A DNA stretch of 64,000 nt. Origin: Erythrophleum ivorense. Its lineage: Eukaryota > Streptophyta > Magnoliopsida > Fabales > Fabaceae. Shown here piece by piece: positions 10,276 to 21,740 of this stretch. The number at the start of each line of letters is the position of its first letter. The first letter of the stretch is position 1. The notes beneath the pieces are model-generated. The model made no database searches. It saw only the letters and a list, made by a program, of their open reading frames with translations, and was not told where the DNA came from. Location of the stretch: the NCBI GenBank assembly GCA_026724425.1, contig JAIUCV010000009.1, positions 16,689,294 to 16,753,293 of the forward strand. The letters are read 5' to 3'. Both the position numbers and the translations under genes were made by a program.

Positions 10276-13200
10276 AACACTTGGTGAGCTCTTGAATGTC
10301 TTGTATGATTTGTTCATATGCCAAGTTTGCTTTTAAAATGTCCATGACTTCCATTTTTTCCATGCATGCATTTGTAAGGCTTGCTTTGTACATATTATGT
10401 ATGATTAAATGGGAGATGAGCTATTGGGATTCTTTGAATCTCATCTCCTCTTCTCCAATGATCTAACATGCTAGGTGAACCAAGTGGATATGCTAATGGG
10501 AGCCAACAACACTAAAGGAAGGAGATTGATAATTATATATTTAGCTTTTACCACTTTAAGACTATGATTGTACCATATAATGTATATGATGTTGTAAATA
10601 GTCTATGACCCTTAAGACATGTACAAATATGCTATTATGTGATGTTTAAATGTATAGATATGTTGTATGGCCTCTAGCTTATATTTTGAGCATAAGATGC
10701 CAAAATATGCAATGTGGAAGTTTAATGGAAATGTGTATAAGTGTAAGTTGAATGGCCAAAATGAGATGCATGAGATTTGGGACTATTTGGGCAACTCACA
10801 AAAATCTCAAATGTACTTTTAAACTTGCCCAAAAGGTGCCACAACCAAGGGAAGGCTATTTGGCAAGTTTGGTACCCCATGTGGAGCCAAATTTGACCAT
10901 AATAGAACCCTATGTCACTTTTTAGCCAAATGGGCTATTCTTGATCTAATATTTGGCATGCAATTATGTCTCATTGAGAAATTTTTAGGAAGCTAAAGAT
11001 CATAATTTTTGGAGGTCTACAGAATATTTGATGATTTTTCAAAGTTAGCAAAATTTATGTTTCTAGTTTGCTACACTATTTATTTAGTCCGAAATTAAAC
11101 TCTGTCACCTAAGGCCCAAATGATGTCTAATTGCCATGAAATTTTATACAAAGAAGCAAGACAATCACAGTGACTTGTGCCAACTAGAAGTACCTCATTT
11201 GGAGGTCTAGAGAGGGAGATATGAATTTTTGAAATTTCTGTCCAGTATTAGTAAATTTTCCTGACCAGAGGTACTGTTCCATCGAATTCTGAGGTCTGGA
11301 CGCGATGAACTGATCTGGAGATATTTTTTCTCTCTAGTTAACATCCACAACTTTCCATATTGGTATCATTTGTATAGATTGGAGTTTTGTGGAATTAATT
11401 GGACATTTTCAAAGTTCTCTATAGAATTCTGTGACAGTTCTAGAATTTAGTCGGACCTTTGGATAATTTTGGATGTCAAATGCCCTCTGTGATGGATGTT
11501 ATGGTTTAGAAATATTTTTAGTGTAAAGTAGACATCCAAAGCTTTCCAGAATAACCAAGATTGCATATTTTAATTTTTCTAGATTTAGTTATGATTTGCC
11601 AAAGTTTGGTCAAAAAGTGGAGCAATTCTGGCCGAGAATGAAGCTCCATATTCCACACTCTCTTTTGGTTTTCATGAGTTATAGATATGATTTTGTGATG
11701 CAAATGACTTGTTTTGATGTAATTAAATATAAGGATATATAGTATGAGCTCACATGGTCCACGTAACATCGATTGCAAATTTTTAAATATAGCGCAATGC
11801 GAAGAAATCTATGATTTTCATTCCCTTTTTCATATGTTCTTGTGGAATTGATGAAATACAGCTTATGAATGGCATGAAATGAGCTAGAATTTATGGTGTT
11901 ATAATTTAACTATCCCAGGGCTTCTCATAATTTTCAGGGCCTCTGAGAACCTCAGAGAACTTAAAACTTTCATTTAAAAAGCCCTTATGTGTGAATTCTA
12001 AAATTTGCTTAAAATTACAAAAATGCCATACGTTTCGTAAGATTTTTGTCAAAATTTATTCTTTATTCTAGCTCCATTTTTTTTTTCGTCTGATCCTAAA
12101 ATTCTCATTTTAGGAGTTTAGAATGCTACTTAAATTTTTTTGAGACCTTAACTAATTCATTTTAGAGGACTTGCTTTGAAAATGTGTTCGTTTTCATCAT
12201 TTAAAGAAAACCAAACGTTACATCATGTATCACATTCTCATATTTAATTATATAGATACAACTCAAATCCATCATCAAAAGTGGCCTAGAACTCGTACAA
12301 GGCAAGAGACACACAAAATTTCATGAAGTAGCCTCGACTAGAAATTCCCACTTTCTATCACAAATTTTGGAAAATCATAACTAATTCTAGAAAAATTAAA
12401 ATCATGCATTCTTTACCATTCTGGAAAGCTACAGATGTCTAATTTATGATAAAAATAGTTTAGGCCATGAAACATTACACATGAGATTTTTGACATTTAA
12501 AAAGGTGCAGAGGTCCGACTAACTACTGGTACTAATATAAGTTTCTACCATGAATTTCAAAAATGTCCAATTAATTCCACAAAAATCTAATCCATGCAAA
12601 TGATATCAATCTAGAAAGCTAAGCATGTTAGCTAGAAGAAAAAAAATAATTTAGGTTAGTTTAGGTGCGTCTGGGACTCAAAAACCAATAAAATAGTAAC
12701 CTAGGTTTGTCTGGATGCCTGATACTGGATAGAAATTCTAAAAATTTATGTCTCCTTCTCTAGACATCCAAATGAGGTGCTTCTAACACAAGTCACTGAA
12801 AATGTCTAGTTTCGCCTTTATAAAATTTTGTGGCAACTGGATATCATTTGCTCCATTAATGACATAATTTAAATTCGGACCAGAATGAATAGTACACTGA
12901 ACCAATTTCAGAAAATTTCTCAACTTTGAAAATTCATCAAATATTCCATAGACCTCCAAAACTTCTGCACTTTAGCTTCCCTAAAAACTCTCAACAAGCT
13001 CTAGATGCATGCCAAATTTTAGGCTAAGAAGAGCTCATTTAGACAAAAAGTGGTATAGGTTTCCAATGTGGTCAATTTTGACCCATATAAGATACCAATT
13101 GTATCCAAATGGTCTCCTTTGATATTTGGTACCTCTTGGGCAAGTTTAAAAGCATGAATATAACTTGTATGAACTGCCCAAATGGTTCCAAATATCATGT

Positions 13201-13687
13201 ATCTCAATTTGGCCTTTCCACTTCCATTATTACATACATTTCCATAATGCTAGTTTTGCCACTATATGTCCAAAATGCACATTTCCATACATATATAACC
13301 TTAGACTTCATTTGTACTTGATACATTAGCATAATTATACATGTTCATAATATCATAGGACATATACAACAATGGATTACAATATTTGCCATTCATATGG
13401 CCTTAAAGAAACCAAATCTATACACTTTGATGCCATGCTCTTATCTCTCAAGTGGTTAGCTCCTATTTCCTTGTTCTCTTGGTCCCCCAAGCATGTTAGA
13501 ACATTGGAGCAGAGGGAATGAGATTCAAAGAATCCCAATAGCTTATCTCTCTTTCAATCACACATAAAAGATGCAAACAAGTCTTCAAAATGCATGTATG
13601 AGTATCATAGAGTGTGCAATCATTCAAGAGGCATTTTTGGCATTTGAACTAGTCATACATAGCATACATAGGCTTGCCAAGTAAGTG

Positions 13688-13868
13688 GATTAGCTTCACC
13701 CATTCACTTATAGATTTTGGACTTGCCTCACCCATTCTTTAAGAGGTTTTTGACTCAACCTTACTCTTGATAGTCAACCTCACTCTTGGGAGACTCTTTA
13801 CTTTATCTTAACCAATTTCAAAGGTTCTTGGCTCATCCTCACCATGGCTAGAGAGTTGTTAACTTCTC
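13688..13868 (-). repeat. 30-bp tandem array in LTR G
   Basis: Degenerate units in the same relative position as in LTR F (6472-6650), read on the minus strand. Confidence 0.6.
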
Positions 13869-15771
13869 CACACTTAAACAAACCAAGGCAAGCACATAAG
13901 GCATCATTTGCATGCATAAAACATCATCATGGTACCATGGAATAAGAGTTCATGCTAAAATACTTTTCATAGCTCAAAACATGTATACACACATTCAAAT
14001 ATAAGCACACATTCATGCATGAGAGAAGGTGGAGAGAGCTACCTTGGATGCAACCACACACTTTTCTCCTTGAAACAATGCTCCCTTCCTTGGCCTCACA
14101 CACATAAAGGTGTGAGATTGGTTTCTCTTAGCCTAAACACAATTTATGGGTGCCAATTAGGTTCATGGAATTAATTCCAAGGCCACACATATTCCTTAAA
14201 TACTTACTTAGTCTATTAATCCCTTTATGGTTCCAAGAATGTGCCTAATGAAGCAACACTCATCAAATGAGTTCTAGGCTCCATTTTTTCCTTTTATATA
14301 TGATTCTTGACTCTTTTTAAGCCTCTTGGAGTCATCACACAATTAAAACAAGGAGCCTAACTTATGCTGCTTCTTTAGGTTATATTATGGAACCTAAGAC
14401 ACCAATTCATTCTCTAGGCCTCCTAAATTTCTTTTAAGGTTTTTCCTCATTTTCATTCATCATATATGACTCAAAAATGGACTTAAAAAAATTTAACTCT
14501 CCCTAGGTATGCCAACCCTTTTAGGCCGAGACAATGAAGCATAATGGCCTTCATGGACTTTGCTTTGTTTTCTTGATGGAGGAAGCACATAGGGAGACTT
14601 CTAGGGATCTTGAGAGCTCATTTAAACATTCATTTATGCCTAGGAATAATTATATCAAATTATATTTTCAAGAGAGCTCATGAAACCCTAGGTTTGTTAT
14701 CTTGAAAATCAATGGCTTTCACTTGAATTTCCTTGCATATTCTTACTCTCCTCCCTTAAATTCAAAGAATTCATCCTTGGTTTTACCCAAAATTCAAGCC
14801 CTCTTGTAGCTACATATATGAGGTGAAATAGAGAGAAGAAAGGGGGAGGAATAGCTACCATAGGATGAAGATTTTAGTTTGTTTTTTCTTGTTTTCTTGC
14901 TTGTTTCTCACTTTTCTTGGCCTCCTCTCTTCAAATTCGAATTTTTCCTCCTTGGTTTAACCTCAAAACAGTCTCAAATACATCAAAAATTCTATGAGAA
15001 AGAAGGGAAAGTGGAGGAGGATGGATTTGCCAAAGAGAAACCAAGAAATCCTTACCTTTTCCTTGCCTTTTCTCCCCCCCAAAGCTTCTTCTCTTGGTGC
15101 ACCTAGGAGTTGGCTCTCTTCTCTGGTTTTGGGGCAGAATTTGGTCGACCTAAATGAGGGGAGAAGAAGGGCACCTTATATATATTAGGGATTTAAGAAG
15201 AACTTTTCAAAAATTCTCATTTTGCCCTTCATTTTTGGTATTTCATTTTTAACTCATTTTAGCTCTTTTTTAGAACCGTCTTTTTTATTACAAAATTTAG
15301 GTTCCCAATTTAGTAAAATTCTTTTGGAATCACTCAAATTGGAGCTAAAATCTTTTTGAATGAATCCATCAAAGTTTAGGTGCACTGACGTTGGAAAATG
15401 TCTACTGAAGGGGCTTTAGCTTTCCTGGGGCTTCCTATGGCTTTTAGTGTCCCTGAGAACCCTGGAGAACTCAAAATTTTCATTTAAAAAGCCCTTCTAT
15501 GTGAATTCCAAAATTTGCTCAAAATGACAAAAATGCCTTTATGTTTCGTTACATTTTGTTTCTTTATTCTAGCTCTATTTTTCTTTCTATCTGAGCTTGA
15601 GATTCTCATTTTTAAGAGTCTAGAATATTTTCCATTTTTTTTGGGATTTTAACTAAGTTATTTTGGGAAACTTCCTTTTGTATTTGGTGAATTTCATTCA
15701 TTTACAGAGAAACTGTATGTTACGTTTCTCAAGTTTTCTCTCATTTTTGGAGAACCTGATATTACACACAT

Positions 15772-17026
15772 CATTAACACACTTGGGCAGCATCCAATCC
15801 ATTCATCCAGTAAGCATCATTCATTCACGTCATTCTATATGTATCCATCTTATTCATCCATGTATCATCTCATCCCACTCACGTATCTAATGCATCATCT
15901 TATTCCATTCATAATTTAGAACACGTGAGGGAGTAAACGAGGAAAAGCACATGAAAAAGCAAGAAAAAGAATGAAAAAAAATAAGGCAAGAGCTCTAGAT
16001 TTTAGGGAGGCAGCTCTTGGACACAAAAAACGCCAAGGAAAAATTCATTCATCCATCAAGCCATGGCTATAGCTTCTTCCATCCAGTTTCTTTCATTCAT
16101 CTTCTCCATGGTAGCTTAAAATTCCCTTAGTAACTAGTTGAAGATTAGAATTCCATTGATGAAGATTTGAGTTCCAAGATTGCATCTCTAATTTGGATAA
16201 ACTCTCTTATTTCTATCCTTTGCTTTTAACATAATTTCTTTACTTAATTTGACTAGGTGTAGTTTGTTAATTAGAGAATTTGGTGGCTAAATGTATTGGA
16301 TCAATTGCTCTATACTTTGATTATAATTTTACATTTGAAGGGTGATTTTGATGCCTAAGTGTTTGTAGAAATGCCTAGCTTAATGATTGTCTAATTTACT
16401 GGTAATTCCTTTTGTTCTTAGGCTATTTTAAAGCAATGGTTATTGAATTAAGTGGTTGGACATTTGTGTGATTATTGTGTTTGAGGAATTTATTAATTTA
16501 ATTGCTTGATTAGCATTTTTAAGTGGATTGTTCAACTACTTTAATGAGCACTTAGGTTTTGTTTTGGTGTGTTCTTATTCTTAATTCAAATGATTAATTA
16601 TTCAAGATTTCCTTACGGTTGTAAGTTCCTTAAATTATTAGTGATTTGAGTCTTGGATGGTAATTCAAGAATTCTTATGAAGAATACAGTAAGAAACAAG
16701 AGTTTAAATCCAATTTTGGTACATTAGAAAGAGAGCAAGGATAATTGAATTCTAAGAAGTCCATCTAAAGGCTACTTACCACACTTTTCCTAATTGTTAA
16801 CATCTCTTAGTCTTAAGTGTGTAATTCTTGTTATTTTCCTTAATTCAATTAAAATTTAGTAATTCAAAATCCCCTAAACACTTTTCATTTACTGTCACTT
16901 AAAGAATTTTTTTCTCATAAATAATTAGAAGCAAAAACTCCTTAAGAAATGACCTAGGTTGTACCATTAGCTACAAACCCTTAATCAACCTAGTTTTATT
17001 TGAGGTTACACGACACTACCGTTAGT
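15772..17026 (+). mobile_element. Right part of the unclassified element that hosts LTR G
   Basis: This continues the CATTCAT/CATCCA-rich and A/G-rich sequence found left of G. It then becomes T-rich (16180-16900) and contains AGAAATGACCTAGGTTGTAC near 16954, followed by CTAC- and ACACGAC-type motifs. Such a string is reminiscent of the 3' end of some plant Ty3/Gypsy LTRs (…GACCT…GTAC…CTAC). No coding frame or domain is seen. It ends where homology to family 2 begins. Confidence 0.35.
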
Positions 17027-18923
17027 AACCTTTAGGTAGTCATTGGTAGTTTAACTCTTTGGGTATCTGATTTGTTGCTAGAAATGATGATAATTATACT
17101 TATCTTAGGCTTGGTGTGCATTTGGATTATAATGGTAGCTAGAGAAAGAGTAATTGGCTTCATTGAGGTAACTAGGTTAATTTTATAATTTCATGTATAT
17201 GTTCATTTTAATATGATAGTTACTATACATGTATGATTTCAAAATACTAAATAATTGGTTAGCTACTTGAATTGCATTGTGATTGTACCTTGCAAGTCCA
17301 TGGTGAAGCTGTGGTGTGGCTGCCACTTGTGCATCATGCTTTGATCAGGCATTGGGTTGTGATCAAAACCCTGAATGCACTAAGCCCTGGTTGTGCTCAT
17401 TGGATAGTTGGTGATGTTGATGGGCTTCTCCTAGTTTTATTGGCCTTTTAACTTGTTGTATATAATTACTAGTATGGAACGGTAGTCACTAGTAGTCCAA
17501 CTAGTTTATTTGTTGATGATATTGATGCCTTCGGTATGTTTTCTATATAATTGCATTATGTTGATTAATCTGTACATACATATAGAATTTGCCTCTTATT
17601 ATTGAGATTGTATATCTCACCCCGGTTGTAGGCTAACATTTTTATAGACTAGACCTCTTAGTGGCAAGGAGAAATTAATAGAAGCCTATTGTATAGCTTG
17701 ATAGCACATAGGGTTGGAAACCTTGTAAGGTTGGATTTAGGAAACAAGAATATTAGTTTTTATGTAATTGCCGCATTGCATCATGAATTGCCAAGTATAG
17801 GAATTGGTTATGTAATCTAATTATAGTGGAATCTAATGTAAATTAATAAGGGGTCAAGCTTTACATAACTTGAAGTTTGATGTATGCTTCCACTTACAAT
17901 CTTGAATGAAACCTTTTTAGTATGAATGTATGACTTGACTTTTAAGAGTATGCTTTTATACCTTCATGAATGATAATATTAGTTGTTTATGGATTTCGTT
18001 GCTACCAGTACTACATGAATTTACTGATGCATTATAGTTTGATGAGTAGGTATCAACTCCCCAAAGTCTTGAATTGGTACGATAGGTATGTTAGGTAAAT
18101 TAGGTAGATTAATGCTATTAGAACCCCACAAATTAAGGTAAAGTGGCCCTAAAGTACTACTAAAAGTAGTGTGGTAGTGTATGGAATAAAAATTAAGGAG
18201 AAATAATGCAGAAGAGGGCCACATCGCGGCAAAAATAGGCTGAGTTGTGGCGAGGGGTCAGGTAGAAGTGAGAAGCATCGTGGCGCAAAATGAAAATGTT
18301 GCCTAGGGAAGGTAATAAAGAGCAACCTCACTATGGTGCAACATGTCTTGTCGCGGTGTAGGTTAAGGAGATCAAGGAATGAGTGTTCTAGTAGCTAGTT
18401 TCGTTACAACGCAAATCGAGAAATTTGCTACAGTGCCATATAGGCTTGCTATGGCGAGATTTGCAAAAATGTGAGAAGTTGAACCCAAAAGCAACTTCAC
18501 CATGGCGCAAAAATTTTAAGCCACGGTGCAAGATGTGAAACTTAATTTTTAAGTTTTAGTAACCAACTTAGCCACAGTGAGGAAGATCTAAGTCGCGGCG
18601 AAGGTTCCCAAACTCTCATTTTTGACTTAGAAACCTTGGATCTCACAATGTTAATGTTATGTAATGACTTGGGAATGTTTATACAAGATTTTTGTGAGTT
18701 GAAATCAGTAGCAAGATAAATTAAAGGTCTTAAATGATAACTATAACCACTTGTGGATTTGATTAGTTGTTGTTGTTTAACTAATGACCTTAATGATATC
18801 AAGGTTCAAAATTTTCTCACTTTCCCCTATTTTAATTAATCATAATGACTTTAGACCTTGATTCATGATTACTAATTATGCTATTAAGCCTAATCATAGT
18901 AATTAAAAATTGAGATCGTTACA
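17027..18923 (+). mobile_element. 5'-truncated LTR of family 2 (copy Q)
   Basis: Homology to the complete family 2 LTR P (29686-32534, read on the minus strand) starts near TAGGTAGTCATTGGTAG and runs to the terminus ATCGTTACA at 18923. Shared landmarks are GAGGTAACTAGGTT (about 17164), TCCATGGTGAAGCTGTGG (about 17299), CCCTGGTTGTGCTCA (about 17385), ATCTCACCCCGGTTG (about 17612) and the GC-rich motif zone at 18214-18610. The first third of the LTR is missing, so the left TSD cannot be checked. The right neighbour is a Ty3/Gypsy RNase H fragment, which may be the disrupted host. Confidence 0.75.
18214..18610 (+). repeat. GC-rich GCGRYG-type motif cluster in family 2 LTR Q
   Basis: In AT-rich surroundings this zone repeats short words such as CATCGCGGC, GTTGTGGCGA, CATCGTGGCGCAA, TCGCGGTG, TATGGCGAGA, CATGGCGCAA and GTCGCGGCGA every 25-50 bp. 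Many are decayed by C-to-T or G-to-A changes. The matching zone in LTR P (29840-30260) has the same words in better condition. Confidence 0.65.
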
Positions 18924-19400
18924 CAGATTGTATTAAAGGAGATAGGTTCCAATGGACAGACTAAGCCCATAAAAGTTTTGAGGACTTGAAGAAATGCTTG
19001 ATAGAAGCACCTGTGTTTGCACTTCTGAACTTTGACCAACTATTCAAAGTAAGTTGTGATGCTTCCAACATTGGAATTGGTGCCATTTTAAGCTAAGACA
19101 TCTAATTTTCTTCTTTAGTGAGAAACTTAATGAGGGCAGACTCAAATACTCCACTTATGACAAAGAGTTATATGCTATTGTCTGTGCTTTACAACACTAG
19201 AGTTATTATTTGTTGAGCAAAGAGTTTATCCTCTATTCTAATTATGAAGCCCTTAAGCACCTAAATTCTCAACAGAAGATCAGTTGTAGACATGCCACTT
19301 GAAGTGGGATCTTATAGTCTTATCCATTCTTACTCAAACACAAAGCTAGAATCTTAAATTCAGTAGCTAATGCACTTAGTAGACGACATGCTTTGCTATC
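18924..19400 (+). pseudogene. Ty3/Gypsy RT end and RNase H, degraded
   Basis: Fragments in shifting frames match the end of the reverse transcriptase and the RNase H of plant Ty3/Gypsy (chromovirus-like) polyproteins. They include FEDLKKCLIEAPVFALLNFD (about 18976), VSCDASNIGIGAILS (about 19049), FFSEKLNEGRLKYSTYDKEL (about 19113), EFILYSNYEALKHLNSQ (about 19219) and ALSRRHALLS (about 19371). The RNase H Asp of the CDAS motif is present; the later SDHEA-type motif has become SNYEA. There are frameshifts and in-frame stops. The RT core with YxDD is missing, cut off by family 2 LTR Q. This remnant of the polyprotein that copies element RNA is certainly dead. Confidence 0.85.
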
Positions 19401-20640
19401 TACTATTCAAGTTTAAGTTGTTAGTTTTGAAACCATCAAAGAATTATACTAAGATGATCCTAATTTCTATGAAGCATGGAGTTCCACCGAAGTGTAACCC
19501 TTCCAACAATACCATAGGCATAAAGGGTTTCTATTATTGGGCAAAGTCCTATGCATTCCTCAATGCTCGTTATGAGAGGCAATAATCTAGGAGGCCCATA
19601 ATAGGAGATTAGCAGGTCACTTTGGTCGAGATAAAACTATGGCATTAGTCAAAGAAAATTTCTATTGGCTAAAGCTTGAATGAGATGTAAATAAGTACGT
19701 CTCCAAAAGTGTAGAACGTGTCACTTGGCCAAGACCAAAGGCCAAAACATTGGATTATGCATGCCTTTTCCTATTCTAGAGTGCCTTAAGAAGATGTGAG
19801 TATGGATTTTGTCCTTGGGCTACCCTGGACTCAGAGACAGAAAGATTTCATAATGGTAATTGTGGATACATTTTCAAAGATGGCATATTTTATCCCATGT
19901 CAAGACGAATGATATTGTTCAAGTTGTAAACTTATTTTTCAAGGAGATTGTTCGTCTCCATGGCATTCTGAAAACTATCACTTCTAATTGGGATGTCAAG
20001 TTCTTAAGCCACTTTTGGAGAACTCTATGGAAGAAATGAAAACTAAGCTTTAATTCAACAGTACTATCCATCCCCAAACGGATGGACAAATTGAAGTAGT
20101 TAATAGAATTTTGGGAAACCTACTCCAAAACTTTGTCGAGAAGAATTTAAAGTAGTGGGACCTTATTTTTGCGTAGGTTAAGTTTGCCTATAACAACTCA
20201 ACTAATCAAACTACTAGAAAGTGCCAATTCAAGGTGGTTTATGGTTCTCATCCACTTAGCCTATTGGACTCAACCCCTTCATTTGATAGTAGACAATATA
20301 GTAGTGATATGGACCAAAGGGCCAAGGAAATCAAGAAGCTACATAAGCAAGTTCAAGAACGAACTCAGGAGCAGAATCTGAGATACAAAGCTCAATGAGA
20401 TAAACATTAAAGATAGCAAACTTTTAAAGTGGAAGACGTAGTTTGGATACATCTATGGAAATAATGATTTTCCAAACAATAAAATGTCAAGTTGTCACTT
20501 AAAACTGATGATCCGTTCAAGTTTGTGCAGAAGATCAACAACAATGCTTATAGAGTCGAGTTACCTTGAGCTTATAGAGTTTCTGCCACCTTTAATGTCG
20601 CCAACCTTTCTCTATACTTTGACAACAATGTCAAACTTGA
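19401..20640 (+). pseudogene. Ty3/Gypsy integrase, degraded
   Basis: This follows RNase H in the normal pol order. Visible pieces are the zinc-binding region (RRLAGHFGRDKTMALVKENF, about 19600; the first Cys of the CxxC pair survives near 19705, the second is lost to a frameshift), VSMDFVLGLP with the first catalytic Asp (19804), FLSHFW (about 19990) and HPQTDGQIEVVNR with the catalytic Glu (20093). The second catalytic Asp motif, normally SDRD, reads SNWD. The C-terminal part ends near 20520-20620 with pieces of the GPF/Y-module type (INNNAYRVELP, SATFNVANLSLYFDNN). I see no chromodomain after it. Multiple frameshifts and stops. Confidence 0.85.
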
Positions 20641-20875
20641 CTCAAGGGTGAGTCCTATCCAACTTGGGAGAATGAAATGGAAATCAGCCACCAATTGAAT
20701 GAAACAGAAATTAGCCACCATATCATGAATAGCAGTCCCAATAATAGCTAGCAGTTTCATAGGTTAGGGAACAATGCAGTAAGAGCCAATAATGGGGTGT
20801 TTATAACTCTTGAAACCTCCATTTGAATTTAATGGTTTGTTTAAAATTTGGATGAAAATAGCCTTTAGACATGAG

Positions 20876-20886
20876 TATAAATAGGG
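20876..20886 (+). promoter_or_regulatory. TATA box of the 3' LTR segment
   Basis: TATAAATAGGG, the same string as at 2783-2793, with a CATCATCA-type leader downstream. Confidence 0.5.
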
Positions 20887-20935
20887 CTCTTTAATCTGCA
20901 TTCATCATCACAAGTTGTAAGCTTTTCTCTTATCA

Positions 20936-20941
20936 AATAAA
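20936..20941 (+). terminator. Polyadenylation signal-like AATAAA
   Basis: AATAAA followed within 20 bases by GT/T-rich sequence, 50 bases downstream of the TATA box. Consistent with retroelement RNA 3'-end formation. Confidence 0.4.
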
Positions 20942-20990
20942 GAGTGTTTTTCCTCTCTAGTTTTCTGAGCCACTCACCCTTGAGGTTGGG

Positions 20991-21740
20991 TGTTTAATGG
21001 GAGAACACTTATATGATCCAAAATATCAAATATATTAGTTAGTGAGATGCTAGTTATTTAAGCTAGCAAGTAATAATTGATTCAGGTTGGAAGTAGGTTA
21101 TAATTGACAGATGGTCCATTGTGAATGATGATTTTGAATGTAATGGGTGTTCTTCAGAATTCTTCTCTCTTCTATCTCTATTCTTCTTTGTTCGTCTCTA
21201 TTTCTCTTTTGGTTCTGAACAATTATTAGGTAAAAAGCATTTAAGTTTGAAAGGCAAATAGATCCTAATTATTGATCGTGTAATGTTTGAAGACTTGCTG
21301 GACAAATCTAATTAAGCCTTATTCTCTGTAAAAATTGATCTTCTTCCCACCCAATAGGCTATCACTTCATATCCATCAAATTGCGTGGTAAATTATTGGA
21401 GAGGGTTTGGGAAGAGAAATCGATTTGTTTCTCCAAAGGCTGTGGCATCCATTTTAGTCATGAGCTTTTATATGACAATATATTGGCGAGAATTATGATT
21501 TCCAGTCCCATTTGTGATGTATTGCTTAAGTTCATGTTTGATTCAACATCAAAATTATTGTTTCATGCAAGACTTATTTTTGCCCCAGACTTGAGTCTAC
21601 TAAAATTCATAACACTTACGTTTGACACTAGCTACATATAGACATCTATGATATGCATTTTCATTTTTGCTTTAGTAGATAAGGCATCTGGGTGCATACC
21701 AATTAGTTAAGTTACTGAATTTTGTATTGAATGAAAAATA
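20991..21740. other. No recognisable gene
   Basis: A stretch between the LTR-like segment and the LINE. An 86-codon frame (21381-21641) has no recognisable domain. Part of 21340-21740 might be an unrecognised upstream piece of the LINE. Confidence 0.4.

Larger units (their letters stand above)
8201..11903 (+). mobile_element. Solo LTR A, family 1, inserted in F
   Basis: It starts TGTAACATCCGG and ends TGGTGTTATA (canonical TGTTACA with one change), 3,703 bp. A perfect 5-bp TSD, ATTTA, lies at 8196-8200 and 11904-11908. F resumes at 11909 exactly where its homology stopped at 8200, as comparison with G around 15400 shows. A is opposite in orientation to F and G. It carries a TATA box (8756), donor-like AGGTA sites (8901, 9079, 9914) and the 30-bp array (10092-10275). 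This is the innermost and youngest of the three. Open frames inside it are short and carry no domain. Confidence 0.93.
4851..12222 (-). mobile_element. Solo LTR F, family 1, inserted in G
   Basis: On the plus strand F starts TGTAACATCA and ends ACGTTACA. A perfect 5-bp TSD, TCATG, sits at 4846-4850 and 12223-12227. With F removed, G reads continuously across GAGCTCATGTAT, as other family members do. F is interrupted by LTR A (8201-11903). Without A and its TSD, F is about 3.66 kb. It has the same orientation as G. No internal retrotransposon domain is present. Confidence 0.9.
4691..15766 (-). mobile_element. Solo LTR G, family 1 (outer shell of a triple nest)
   Basis: On the plus strand G begins TATAACACCA and ends GATATTACA, so on its own strand it runs TGTAATATC to TGGTGTTATA. 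Its flanks are CACGT (4686-4690) and CACAT (15767-15771), a 5-bp TSD with one G-to-A change. G is interrupted by LTR F (4851-12222). Without F and its duplicated TCATG, G is about 3.70 kb. The 5' block, pyrimidine-rich (on the plus strand) exon-like zone, 30-bp array and 3' degenerate repeats all align with F and A. There is no gag, pol, primer site or second LTR, so this is a solo LTR. It is probably the oldest of the nest. Confidence 0.85.
20740..20990 (+). mobile_element. Probable 3' LTR segment of the Ty3/Gypsy element
   Basis: About 100 bp after the integrase C-terminus lies a promoter-like segment: TATA box at 20876, CT-rich DNA, then AATAAA at 20936 and GTTTTTCCTCTC. This spacing (about 60 bp from TATA to AATAAA) fits a short R region of an LTR. 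No TG start or TSD is clear. The matching 5' LTR is not in the window. Confidence 0.5.

Noticed and set aside
15780..15900. Short CATTCAT/CATCCA repeats as a CRISPR array or satellite
   Set aside because: Units are irregular with no spacer structure; this is simple degenerate repetition in a plant element.
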